The notes beneath the pieces were generated by a model, which saw nothing but the letters and a program-made list of their open reading frames with translations, was not told the origin of the DNA and did not search any database. Both the position numbers and the translations under genes were made by a program. Shown here piece after piece: positions 1-11,900 of a DNA stretch of 64,000 bases. Within the stretch, counting starts at the first letter, position 1. Each line of letters starts with the position of its first letter. The DNA is from Cyclospora cayetanensis (Eukaryota; Apicomplexa; Conoidasida; Eucoccidiorida; Eimeriidae). Location of the stretch: NCBI RefSeq assembly GCF_002999335.1, contig NW_020312480.1:1-64000 (forward strand). Direction: 5' to 3'.

Positions 1-266
1 ACCCACTACTCACCAACAAAACAAACAACAACAGACATAAACAACACACAAGCAAACCCACCGCTGACTAGCCAGCTGACACGGGAGGATACACTGTGGA
101 GGATGGCAACGTCGAGAGCGCGTTAGGAGCCACAGCGTGTGCGAGAGAGCCGAGGGGGCAGTGTATGTGGTTTTGTTTTTCGAGCACAAGAGCGGCAAGA
201 AGATAGCCGTGTGAGAGGAGGAGTCTCGTGTGCTCTCATGCTCACACAGAGAGAGAGAGAGAAAGA

Positions 267-325
<59 letters not shown>

Positions 326-3084
326 AGACACACACACACACAGACACACACACACACACACATGTCCACCCTTCCTACAGCGGCCAGCCAAAAGGCTGTT
401 TTGGAAGCTCTCTTGCCTGTTCGTAGTCCGTGTATGTCGGGTCCGTCATGAGGGTATAGTATATTGGTGCGAGGATCTCGTTCATGCCTTGTACGTAGCA
501 CAGGCCAGGGTTAACCTTGGCGTAAATGAACAGGAGGCGAGACAGCACATCGTAATGCCGCCGGGGGTTTATCATGTTGCAGACGTCCTGCACTCCAGCT
601 GGCGCACGCCACGGCTGCAGCGCGTCTTGCTTTCCTTCTGTCGACACAGGATTCTCAGTTTGCCCCTCTTCCCCCTTGGAGTGCGCAGACACGTCCCTCA
701 CAGGCGTATCCTCAGCGACGCGAGGAGACGAAGAGGTGAGGGCTCCCTCTCCGCTCGACTGTTGCTGCGCCAAGACTGCAGTGCCAGCTACCTCCGCTGT
801 CGCTTCTACCGGCTGCTTTGGAGCAAGTTTCTCCCCGAGAGTACCCTCCCCCAGGGAACCCTGCGCAGTACGTGCGCGAGAGGGCGATGGTAGAGGCGCG
901 CAGGAGGCGATGGTGCCCGCGGAAAACACAGAGTCTGATTCCAACGAATCGTGAGGGGACGAGCGCACGTTCGTTGGGGAACTGTGAGAGGGTTTGGCGT
1001 CTGCTGATCGCTTCGCGGAAGTCAACTGCCGCTTGAGCTGGCGAGCGGCTTGTGCGGCTGCCGCAGAAGCTTCGAGGGCATCGGCTGCGTCTGGAGCCTG
1101 CTTGCTGTGACTTGAGGCTCCGCTGCTTTGCTGCGCCTCGTTGATCCAGTAAGGGAAAGGCACTCCGACTGAGGCGGAAAACTTTCCCCACTGCTCGCCG
1201 TCCTCTAGGCTGCCACTGCTGAAGTCGAAGGCTTGCGCCTGCTGCTGGCCAAAGCCCGCCGCTGCTGAGGCTGAGAAGGATCTTCCGGATCCAGAGGCAC
1301 TGCTGCTGGCTATCGCACTTGCGTTCTTGAAGGCTTCGACGTCGCCCTTGCTGCATGCATCCTCACTGGAAAGCCGGCCAATAGACACAGTCAAGGTGGA
1401 GGCAGACTTCTTCTGGCGGAAGGCAGACGGGAGACGGAAGCCTCTCAGCGGCGAAGAGGAAGGCTTACGCGAACTCTCTTGGTGGCTGTCAGTGCCACTG
1501 AGGGTGGTTCCCGTATTACCGCCGTTGCCGCTGTGCGCGCTGCTGCTGTTGCCTTTGACGCTATCCCCCAACGCAGCTGACACCCCCTGCTGCTGCTGGG
1601 ACTGCCGTTGCTGCTGCAGCAAGTCGTAGTAGTTCACGAGAAGAGGAACCTCGTCGGACTGCTGCTGATGCTGGGGTTGCGCCAGGCGAGTCGGAGGCGG
1701 GGGATACAAATGCAGCTGCTGCTGCCGCATGACTGTTTGCTGAGGGTTCATGGCAAAGAAGCACAGCTCTGGACGGGTCCTAAACACATCCTTATTTATC
1801 TGGTCGAAAACCTCAGCGTCCACCCAGTACCCCCGCCACTCGCTTGTTGCGCTCCGACATAGAGGCTGAACAACACACAGGGAGCAAACAGCACACCGTA
1901 GAGCGTGAAGCCTATCTTACGCCAAACCTTCTGGTTCGCCGACGCAGCCGAAGTAACAGGCTCTTTTCTCTCAACATGGCAGTCTCGCTTCCCCTGTCCC
2001 CAAAAGTTGGTGGACAGCTGGGCACTTGGGGCGGGGAAGAGGAAAGAGGGAGGAAAGAGAAAAGAGGGGGGAAAGAGAAAAGAGAGAGGAAAGAGAAAAG
2101 AGGGAGGGAAGAGGAAAGAGGGAGGAAAGAGAAAAGAGGGAGGAAGGAGGTTCCCTTCTGTGCACCAGGCGCAAAGAAGCCCCCTTGTGGTTACACCGCA
2201 TAAAGAGGGTCTTACGTGATCGCTAACTGCCGCGACTGCTATGGAGGAAGCGGACTGCGATCGGTTACTGCGCTGATCCCCTGACTGCGACGCCTTTTGA
2301 GCTGTCTTGACGCCATCGGAAGCCGCAGTAGAGCCAATTGAGGAATCTTTGCCGCATCCACTAGCGCCTCCGTCCGGGGAGCTACCGGAGCTGAGCTCCT
2401 CCGTAAAGCCCTCCTGAGGCTTCTGCCGGTTCTTCTCCTGCTGCTCTTGCTGCATGCGTCGCAAGCGGCGCACTGCCTCGGGTTCACGGATGAATTCAGC
2501 CTTGTACGATTCGTATGCTTCTCTGCACACAGTCCACAGTCCACGCGAGTGCAATCGCTCCATCTGTGAGCGAACATAGCGAAGCCAAACGCGCCTTGCA
2601 CACGCCTTCCGGCCTTCCAGAGCCTCTATCTCTCTCTATCTATATATATGTATATCTATATATGTATATATCTATATCTATATATATATACATATATCTA
2701 TATATCTCACATACATACATACACACACCCTCTCTGACTGCCACCCCGGCGGAAAAAGCAAGAGGGGATGCTAAGAAAAAACGGGGTACAAGCGGTTCCT
2801 TACCGAAGCGTGCGACGGTGTTCCTGCCACTTTGACGCTTCCAGGGGGAGACAGTGCAGCAGGATGCGCCAATAAACTGAGCGCAAGGCCGGGCACCCCT
2901 CTGGCAGCCCCTTTGCACAAATGACTCTGAGCAGCTGAGGATCCAGCCGCTCTGGCTCTAGCGCATCGAGGCATGTCTCAAGCCTGAGACGGAGAAAATA
3001 CATCCGCAGCGAGAAGCGGCGCAGGCAAAAATACAGCACGCACAGGTTCTGAAGAGGCCCTCTACCGAGGGGAACCGGCATCAT
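1..3084 (-). CDS. TBC1D13-like Rab GTPase-activating protein (3' part outside window)
   Basis: A TBC-domain protein that should stimulate GTP hydrolysis by Rab GTPases in membrane traffic. Three exons are visible. Exon 1 ends at about 2800 (donor gtaagg) and holds the N-terminal TBC helices, with short matches LRSVYWRILLHCLPLE and SKWQEHRRTLR. Exon 2 runs 2522-2215 and continues in phase with REAYESYKAEFIREPEAV. Exon 3 starts at 1838 (WRGYWVDAEVFDQ) and runs to about 405. The arginine-finger motif IxxDxxR (INKDVFR, near 1795) and the glutamine-finger motif YxQ (YVQGMNE, near 500) are both kept, so GAP activity is plausible. Between them lies a Gln/Ser/Ala-rich insert of roughly 390 residues that is absent from TBC1D13. 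The exon 3 donor looks like a GC-AG site (CAG/gcaaga). The C-terminal TBC helices lie beyond base 1. The start is uncertain: Met at 3084, or an internal Met just before RLRLETCLDAL. Confidence 0.85.
248..362. repeat. (GA)n followed by (CA)n microsatellite in TBC intron
   Basis: About 80 bp of nearly pure GA followed by about 40 bp of CA with single interruptions. It lies downstream of the TBC exon 3 donor on the minus strand, so it is intronic. Apparent ORFs reading Arg-Glu or Ser-Leu here are repeat artefacts. Confidence 0.95.
2036..2151. repeat. Purine-rich minisatellite (GGAAAGAG / AAAAGAG units) in TBC intron
   Basis: Imperfect tandem units of ggaaagagggagg and gaaaagag lie between TBC exon 2 (ends 2215) and exon 3 (starts 1838). 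On the gene's sense strand this is a pyrimidine-rich tract upstream of the acceptor. Confidence 0.9.
2625..2726. repeat. TA/TC-rich microsatellite in first TBC intron
   Basis: A tctctatc run passes into tatatatg/tatatc units and then catacatacacac. It lies between TBC exons 1 and 2. Confidence 0.9.
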
Positions 3085-3204
3085 CAGTTTGAAGCCGGTC
3101 GAAGAATCTTCTCACGACACGCGTAGCAAGGGTCGCCTCATGTGGGAGGCATCAGGAGTAAGGCAGACGAGCGAATGCTTCTGGGAAAGCAGCCGCGCGG
3201 GGGC

Positions 3205-3891
3205 CTACATGGGGTACACTCTGTATATTCTGTAGAGGAATAGAGCAGAAAGAGGCACAAAAAGTGCGCAGCAACTGGCAATGTACCGGGTGCGAGCCTT
3301 CGAATTGATCTCTCGGTCGATAAGCAGCTCAACGTGCCTCCTAAGGGCCTGCATAGATTCATCACCCTTCGGGATGCCATAACAGCCTTCAGGCTGCTCG
3401 TTTTCGCGAGAGCTGAAGCTGTCAGCCTTGCCCCACGTCGTTTCCGATGAGGCATGCAGTGGGGGCTTGGCAGCTCCTGAAGGGGTCGAGGATACTCCTG
3501 CGCTGCTGCCGTTTTCGCTGCTGCTGCCGAAATTGCTGCCACTGGTGTTGGTGGTGCTGCTGCTGCTGCTGCAGTCATCCTTCATCCGCGAAGATGGGGG
3601 AGTAGAAACAACTTTCTTCGAAGTTGATGGCTCTGAAACATTAGGCTCTAGCTGCCGTTCAGCAGGAGCCGCGGACGGTGTATCGGTAGTTGGCTCGGCA
3701 TGGGTCGCTCGTGTTCTTGTCGTAGTCGCCACTTCTGAAGGTAGTGCAGCTGCCTCTGCTGCAGCAACAGAGGGAGGCCCAGGCTCCACGATAGAGACAC
3801 ATGGGTGCTCTGAGGGTGCCTGCATGGCTGCTACCACTACTGAATACGCTTGTGGATGCTGGGGAGATGCATATCCTGCCCCCTGGAGCAC
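3205..3891 (-). CDS. Hypothetical C-terminally membrane-anchored protein
   Basis: An uninterrupted frame of about 228 residues that I do not recognise. The N-terminal two thirds are Ser/Thr/Ala/Pro-rich, including runs of Ser, and look disordered. A helical stretch follows (LRRHVELLIDREINSKARTR), then one hydrophobic segment of about 20 residues (ASCCALFVPLSALFLYRIY) five residues from the C-terminus. That is the layout of a tail-anchored protein of the ER or outer mitochondrial membrane. There is no ATG at the 5' end of the frame. Either translation starts at the internal Met (MQAPSEH, near 3825), or the first codons come from a splice acceptor (ctccag near 3885) joining an upstream exon. 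The gene lies head-to-tail upstream of the TBC gene, about 120 bp away. Confidence 0.5.
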   Translation of the reverse strand: MLQGAGYASPQHPQAYSVVVAAMQAPSEHPCVSIVEPGPPSVAAAEAAALPSEVATTTRTRATHAEPTTDTPSAAPAERQLEPNVSEPSTSKKVVSTPPSSRMKDDCSSSSSTTNTSGSNFGSSSENGSSAGVSSTPSGAAKPPLHASSETTWGKADSFSSRENEQPEGCYGIPKGDESMQALRRHVELLIDREINSKARTRYIASCCALFVPLSALFLYRIYRVYPM

Positions 3892-4065
3892 GACTTAGCC
3901 AGCTCGAAAGCACTGCCCTTGGCTCCCAGGCTAAAAACGGTTGAGCCGGACTGCATGCCAGAGCTTAGCGCACGCTAAATTGAAGGCTGTCTTGATATTC
4001 TGACCATGCGTTGCAGCTGTTCGACCGCGGGAGACTTCCTACGCCAATTCTCTTCGCGTCGCAAG

Positions 4066-4560
4066 CTACGCAAACATCACGGCTGTTGCTCCTTCCAGTG
4101 CTACAGCAGCATCCGACGCTCCGAGTCTGCACGCTAAAGCGCTGAGGCCAAGGCCAGAAAGACGCGATACAGCAAACATACTGTGCGGTGCAGCCGAAGC
4201 ATGAGCTACTGGCGTTACCGCGGAGTCGACGTTCTGCTTAGACGGAGGAACGGTCTTGGAGGCAGTTTGTGTCAGCTTCAGTTGAGTAAGGCTGTGAGGA
4301 GGCGGCAAAACACACCTGCGTCGCCTGGTATCCCAAATGGCCCCAAGGCGGGTGGGCCTCTGGTTTGTGCGCTGGAAGAGGGGCCTGTCCGTAGGGCTAC
4401 TCTTTCTTGTATTTGCTGTGCTACGACAATATTGAGACAATACTAAATAGTCATTGACTGCGGCATATATCTTTTGTAAGGGAGAGGCTGCACAGGTTGC
4501 TGCCTCAGTGGGCGCGCCAGCTTCCTGGTCAGATCGGCTTAGTTGTATTCTGATCGTCAC
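4066..4560 (-). CDS. Unsupported ORF, possible upstream exon
   Basis: A 164-residue open frame without recognisable domains. Its middle part (PLQKIYAAVNDYLVL) has ordinary composition and the rest is Ala/Arg/Thr-rich. It lies on the same strand just upstream of the tail-anchored ORF and could be its 5' exon, but I cannot fix a donor-acceptor pair in phase. It may be non-coding. Confidence 0.15.
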   Translation of the reverse strand: MTIRIQLSRSDQEAGAPTEAATCAASPLQKIYAAVNDYLVLSQYCRSTANTRKSSPTDRPLFQRTNQRPTRLGAIWDTRRRRCVLPPPHSLTQLKLTQTASKTVPPSKQNVDSAVTPVAHASAAPHSMFAVSRLSGLGLSALACRLGASDAAVALEGATAVMFA

Positions 4561-7500
4561 ACACCTTACTACATGCTGTAATATGTAATGTGTTAAAGAG
4601 GACCTGCAACATTGAGAATTGATTCCCTTATTGTCATGCCATGTCTGATTCGTAAGTCAACCGAACAATCTTCGGCGCATCCCTTATCACCTATATGCGC
4701 CGGGGATACTCATGCACGTACGCAAGCTTCGCACTGTGTGAACAGAAAGTTTGCTTAAGTTTCTGACGGCATATTTTTAAAGCCCAATAATTTCATCTCT
4801 GAATATTGTCAATGAACAGCTTGATTCTTCTTCTTGACAATAGCCGGTAAAAGTTGCGCAGCTGTCTCTTACACAATCCTGTGTGTTCATCCTGTGCATG
4901 AATCTACGTCCATTCGGCCACCATGACAATGCTATAGATGACGACCATGTAGCGCCAGCACATCGCAGCTGCCTTGGTCCATTGCTGTAGGCGTGGGGGG
5001 ACTGATGCACGCGATACAGAGGGTCAGAGAACCGTAATTGGGCAAGTTCTTTTTTTGCGTCTGGCGTTGCATGTCCTCTGAAAAATACTCTAACCCGACC
5101 TCAGCCCAGTAGCAACCAACACGGAACCTTGCCGTGCGATGCCCGCCTTTGCGAAGCTTCCTCAAGATTTACCATCTCTGCACTATCAGGCCTTTTATGC
5201 AGACCTCCCGCACTGGCACATCGCCAGAGAGCTTGAGAGGTTAAATTATTTACACTGTTGCGCCCCTCTAAGAAGTTGCATGGGACAAAAAAGCTAATAC
5301 ATGAGTCATTGTGCAACGCCGCTTTCCTGGTAGAGTGATACATTTAAAGCTCCCAAAGCAAGAATTTTAGTATTATGCCCTCTACAGATGCATAGTAGAG
5401 AGTCACTAACTGCACCAGGGAAGAAAAGTTTACCCTTTTCTTTCCATGATTCCTCAAGGTTCTTGTGTGATGTGAGAGGCACAACTGGCGCCTATTAAGC
5501 AGCACGCTTCGAGCAGTACGAGCATTTGCATCCAGCCACGTATAGCATAATTACAACACAAGCAAACACCGTTCATCTCCGTGGTACTGACCTTGTTCAC
5601 GATCTTAGACATAAGATATACGATCAGCGGAAACAAACAGTCAGTTCTGAACAAGTTGTTTAATTAGACATGACTAGTTTACAAAAAGGCCCTTGTGTGC
5701 CTTGGCCCGCTGTACAAACCTTCACGCAAAGATTGTCTTCTCATCTTATATAAAAGGTAAAGCATAAAATCAAGTCAAAATAGACGGCGAAAGATGCCTA
5801 CAGCAACAATAGTCCATGCGATACATTTATTCCCCAAAAGCTCTTTAACAAGCTCCTATTGGCACTATGCGGCAAAATTGAACATCTTAAATGTTCTAAA
5901 TGCAGTAGTTGGGGTGAGAAATCGTGTACCAGTATACTTTAGTGATATTGATGAGTGTGTGACTCCAGATGTTGATGCCAATTACACTTTTGATGCTCCG
6001 GCATGGCAAATCAGCCACGAGGACTGAGGTCCCAGTGTAGTTCAGTATTCTGTTCGTCTCCCTTAGTGAATACTTGACATAAAAGCCAAGCTCTCGAGGG
6101 AAAACTTATGGGCCCGATTCACTCCATGCATTCCACCGAAACTATGGGTGATGCAGGTACGAACCTGTGGTCGCTAAAGCTTTCCCAAAGAATAATTCAC
6201 GGCAAGGAGGGACAATTTCATACACAATATATCCAAGGCACTACTTTTTCGCCTCACGAATACTCGTCTGCACAGACGAAGTAACAAAATGGAACGATGC
6301 AGCAGGATGGGAGCACTGGGCGGTAGGAAAAAGGAGGTACGAGAGTCTGTCTACCTTTAGCGCCTTGCTGGTGACAAAAAATAACAGACCCCTTGGATGC
6401 GCATGACAAGAGGGAATTTAGACAGCATCTTGTACTTAACACGGAAAGTGTCCTCTTTGGGGAACCCTGTGTAATCATTTGGCTCATGCAGTTAAGGGGA
6501 TGCCGCCGTGCTCTTACATCACTAAAGCGCAACTGCTCTATCGTCTTCACTCATATCCATGCTTTATACAATTGCGTGCCACTTCACTCCTGTACCTGCT
6601 CTGTTTTATTTTGCTACTTTATTGACTTGCAAAGTGTATTGCAGATGTTCCTGTCGTCACAAGGTCATCATGCTATACACTAACAAGTACTATTTGTACT
6701 TCAAAGCTATGCTAGAGCCCGTCAGGTACAGGGGGCCAAATAAGCTTGAATGAACCAACCTAGAATTGCATGGATGCATCCATTGGGTAGGCTTCATACC
6801 AAAGCACTTAAATTTGTAGATGAATTATGCTCGAGTTCTTTCGAGCATATAGGTCCCTACTCTGGCAACGAAGAAAATTGTCTGAATAGTTTTATTTACC
6901 AGTGAGCGCCACAAAGAGTGGGCCTCGACCGTCTGGACAACGTTTTATGGCTGGCCGCTTCAAGGCTGTAACATCGAAAAATACTACCGTTCATCCAGAG
7001 CAAGTAGTCGGTGGCAGTGGCACTACAAGCCAACGCTATGAAGTAAGCTGCCGAGATGCGCGGCAGACTCTACAATCACAAAGAAAAGCCGGCCATGAGA
7101 CGCCTTTTTTTCTGTGAAAGTCACTGTATCCAGTTGCATCAACCCGAACGATTTATTCTGTTTCTAGGCGGGGTTAACGCGACTTTTAGGTTTGCCTGTA
7201 ACATCAGCAGACAAGGCTCAGGGTTATGACACATAATTGGACATACAGCCACCAAAAACGAAACGGTGTTCGCCTGCGTCGCTTAATTGGGGCAGGCTGA
7301 ACTGCACATGAGATAAAGCCAAGAAACGCACATGCAGCTTACGGAACCGGTATTTAGTAGTCACGAGCACTATTCCAACGGAAAACACCCTTGGAGCATG
7401 AACTTAGCATCCAGCGAAACGACCCTCAGTCAGGTATGTAAGCAGCCTTGACCCAAAAGACTCGAGTTCCAGCTGTTGTCGAAAACAATACTCGAGCCAC

Positions 7501-8955
7501 GAGAGGTCTCCTGGCGAACCTGGCGCAGCTCTGGGAAGTGTGAGTGTTGCTTGCATTGTGTCTAAAGCCATCGAAGGTCAAGAGAGGCTAACGATGACTG
7601 ATACAAGGAGAAATAAGCATGGATTAATGTCTTCCTCTCCAAGACAAGAGGCCAACCAAATGCTTCAGGGTTTGTGAAGTCACCTATGGAAGGGCAAGCT
7701 TGAGTCTCCCTGGGATGCCGGCTTGCCGCGTATGTTGGTCGCCGCCTCACCAGTGGGCAGTGACATAGCGTTTCTGCTCAATGAATTAGTTAATAAATGG
7801 CTATTCACGGTGAAGTGTAAAAGCTGCAGCCCTACACGTGGTACGTAGGACAACCGCCTTACTTGGCGGCGACGAGGAACTGAGTGCTAGCAGCTGACTC
7901 CGTGATCCGCGTGGCACGGTACCTCATTCTTCGTCAGTAATTGCTACCAGTATAGCACGTTTGCACCTACGTGAAACGCGTTTTCACATTTTATCATCTT
8001 CAGCGTGTTGGGGCCTGGACCTCTTAGGGCCTTCGCAGGATTACCTAGCAGCGACATGCCTTTCTTCCTTTCCCGCAAACAACCAGCACGTTCAACGCTT
8101 TGCGGGCTCATATCGCCGCTAAAAACCTGCATCAGGGTGAACAAAAGCAGAGACCTCAATTGTCAACTTGTTTTTGCCAGACGTATCGCATATCGGTGAA
8201 ACCACGGGGGCCCAGGGGAAGGTCAACTGTTCCTTTGGAGCCTTTGCTGCGCCAAAATTGTTTTCCATAGCGAATTCGCCAAGACACACCCCTTTCGGTT
8301 GGCATCAAGAGGGAAGTTCGCCCTCATGCCCTTGTTATTGTACCCGTCCGTGCCTCGAGTGACGAGCGGAGGTGTCTGAAATAAGTTGAAGGTGCGATTG
8401 CTCATCTTCCCTCCATTCAAACTCCAGAAAGGGGTTCGTGAACCTTGAAAAGCTGAAAGCGATACCGCCACCAACTTACCAACTGCGTCCATATTACCTG
8501 CGGAGGAGCGGCGCCGTCGTTTTGCAACAATTTAGGCTGGCCTTGCGCCCCTCCACATGAGCTCAGCCAGCATCGAATCCAACTCTCAATGCTTTGTGAA
8601 CGCCATTGATTGAGCGATCTGTTTTGGAGCGCTTGGGGGAAGGACCAGTGCGCATATATCCCACTGGCGTCTCGATGGAGAGCTGGAATCGGAAATGGCG
8701 GGTAACCTTCTCGGGTTCATTTAGAGCGACTCGTTCCCCCCTAAGCAAGCTTTCGCCGCCGACGCAGTAGTCAAGAGGCACATATGTACCTGCTTAAACG
8801 CTTAACGGGGGTGTGGGTGCTCACCATAGCTGGTCATCCTGCTACAATACACCAAAAGAGCTTGATATATCCAACTCTTTTCGAGGCTCGCTGTGCTACC
8901 CACTGCGTTTCCCCAGCCTTGTGAGCCAGCTGTATGTGCATTCTTTCTGCCACAG
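4561..8955. other. Gene-poor, repeat-poor stretch
   Basis: About 4.4 kb without a frame above about 100 residues that looks like a protein. It has no trinucleotide tracts and is more AT-rich than the flanks. The N-terminal exon(s), leader and promoter of the ABC1-kinase gene should lie in the right part, since that gene's first recognisable exon opens at an acceptor at 8955. I found no convincing tRNA or other RNA gene. Confidence 0.6.
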
Positions 8956-11900
8956 ACCCTATGGTGCTGGTCGAACGTGTACTTGGGGTGGAAGGTAGCA
9001 CAGGCGCGAGGCCGCGCGCTTCCCCAGGAAAAACAAGCGGCCTACTGGGAACAACGGCACGAGCACTTCGCAAACCTCGTGTGGGATAACATCAAAGAAC
9101 TAAAGGGTGAGGTAGATTCGGTGGCATCATTCCACTGGCCTCGAGTCCAGGGAAGGGCTGCGGAAAGCTCATTCTGTGCTGCTCGGCGTAGCGGCTGTGC
9201 TGAATTCGGGTTGCACACTTTAGAGGCGCAGATGTCTGCCGGAATCACCATTTCAGAAAGCTCCCAAGTGCTGCATGCAAGCAGTGTGTCGCGTTTTTTC
9301 CTGGCCTTCAGCTTGCCGTTGGCTTTCTCTGCCGCGGCTGCTTTGTTCACTTTGCAGGCTGGTGGGTCAAGGTTGGACAGTTCCTGAGCACCCGGAGCGA
9401 TCTGTTGCCTCAGCAGTACATCCACCACCTCATAAAATTGCAAGACATGATGCCCACGACATCGTACGCTGTCATCGAGAAGGCCTTGCAGGCAGAGCTT
9501 GGTAGGACGCAGTTGGTCCTTGCGTAGTGCGCTAGACCGTACTGGTGGCGTCTTTCCTCTAGCTAGCTAACTCATCGAAGGCCTGAGGCTTTCAGCAGGG
9601 TGTCAGGGGACGCCTCTGGCCTTCTTTCCCCCTAAGTATCATCTTGTTGTTGGTGCAAAAATGGAATCCGCCGTGTACTTCCTCATGGCGGCAACGCGCA
9701 TTCGTCGGTCTTGAACTGCCACAGGCGACTTAAAGCTCATTTTCTCCAAGATCGACGAAAAGCCTCTGGCCTCCGCGAGTATTGGTCAAGTGCACCGAGC
9801 CTGGCTGAAGGATGGCACAGCAGTTGTGGTGAAGGTGCAGCACGCCGACGTCGAGTCACTTCTGATGCATGACATGACAAATCTTAAGCAACTGTCTTGG
9901 GGTGAGCCGTCCGCCGTTTCGCAGATGAATAAAGCAACTGGCAGAGGGTTTAGGGCAGACCCTTGACCGCTGCTTGTGCGGGTTTGCGATAAAGCTGCAT
10001 GAGCAAGCAACATCTTCTTTGACCCCTAGAGCCTGCCCGATGTAGAGCTACAGACGCCCCCTACCACCTCCGCTGTCCGTCCGGTGCAGCCTTTGGAATG
10101 CTCGAACCAGGAATGAACTTCGCTCCGATTTTGGAGGAATGGCAGAAGGCGGCGACCAAGGAACTTGATTTTAGATACGAATTTGCGCATCAGCAACGGG
10201 CGTACGAGGCGGCTCAGGTAAGCACGGAAAATATCATACGCGCACGAAGAGAGCTTGGTGGGGGGATGTCTTTGCACCGCAGCTCAATGCGCCTTACGCT
10301 TCGGTGCTGTAGTCATCACGGTAGCATGATTCAGCGTTGAGCCTGGCGACCCACTGCCATAACGTGTGCATGCCAGCGCTAGGCGCAGGCAGCTGTGAGT
10401 CAACGCAGAACATTTGAGTGGTGCCTAAGTCGTCCGCGACGTGGGCCGCATGCATCCCTCATGGGTGTGGATGTGTCCATGCTCCCTCAGCGCTCAAGAA
10501 TCGGCGTCATAATTCCAAAGTGCTATCCGAACTTGGTAACGAAGTCAGTTATGGTGATGGATTTCATTGATGGATTCAAAGTCACAGATACTGCGAAGCT
10601 TGATGTGAGCTCGACACGGCCGCAGTTCGTTTGCAGGGTGATTTACGTCTGTCTTTAAAGAGGGTTCCGTGTAGCGCGCCACTTTTTGAAACAAAGGTAT
10701 ACGGCTTGCGCATAAAATCCTAGTGGCTGAAAGAAGCATTCCAGGGGAAACGGTGTTTCTCAGTGCCGACGCGCGTATGTCAGACAGACAAGACACGGTA
10801 TGGACGGGGTAGGGATGCTGCTGTGCCTTAGCTAATGGGGTTTGGTCTTTGGCGTGTTGTCCTACGGCAGCAATACGGGGTCGACAGAAGGGAGCTGATG
10901 TACAGGCTTTGCGACAGCTTCGCGTATCAAATCCACATTGATGGCCTTTTCAACGGCGATCCGCACCCAGGCAACATCTTAGTATCCGTCGACCCTGTTA
11001 CCAAGGAAGCTTTCCCCGTGATTTTGGATTGGGGGCTTGTGAAAGAGTTCGACTCGAAGGGCCAGACCGCCTTTTCAAAGCTCGTGAGCTACGCCTTGGT
11101 TGCAGAGTTTGTGAAAAACATGCTACGTCGTCGTCGCTGTTGCTTTGAATGCCTCTCCAGTTTCTGCAGCCCCCTTTTCGCACAGGTCTACTCAGTTGCA
11201 TCCATGGACGTGATGGGGCTTATGGAGGCTTTTGAGAACATGGGCTTTCAATTCAAAGAGGGAAAAGGTGCTGTGATTGATCCGGAGATCTATATGGACG
11301 CCCTTCGGTTGGCTTTCCGGGTGCGTCACTTTTCCAGGACCACCATTTGAACTGTCTTGAGGCAAAAAGAGACACCTTCGCCTCTGTTGTACCCCCTTTT
11401 AAGGGGGTAGGTTGTGCATTGGTTCGTGGCAACGGCCAACAAGAAAGCCTGTGGCGCTGCAATGCTTTGTTGTGATTTTGTACGGTAGCATGTATGTGTG
11501 TATGTATGTGTTTGTATGGGTGTGTGCAGGAAGGGGAGGTGGAGAAGAAGGAAACGGAGGCCGTTCACAAGGCAGCGGGGGAGACCGTGCAAGCTGCAGT
11601 ACAGGCCGGAATAAACCGCAAGAAAATTCAGGAGGGTGTGGCACTGCATCACTGTTATCTCCTGTCGTTGGCCAATTCCTTTCGTGCAATTGGAGTGTGG
11701 GTGCAACTGAGCAGCACTAGAGTCTGTGCAGCACGTAGCCTGGTCTCTGAAGACGGATGCTGCTCAGAACGTGGGGGAGCTTCGTGATTCGTCTTCGACT
11801 TCTGAGTGATATTATGCATGCCAGGTGCGATATACCCCCTTGCTGTCGGTCAATCTGGATTGTCGGTAGTACGTGTGCTTGTTCGGCTCAGCAAATCCGC

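Noticed and set aside
139..893. Plus-strand ORFs with Arg-Glu and Thr-His runs
   Set aside because: Produced by the GA/CA microsatellite; the real gene is the TBC protein on the minus strand.
6130..6180. tRNA-like T-arm (ggtacgaacc)
   Set aside because: No acceptor, D-arm or anticodon stem pairs around it on either strand.
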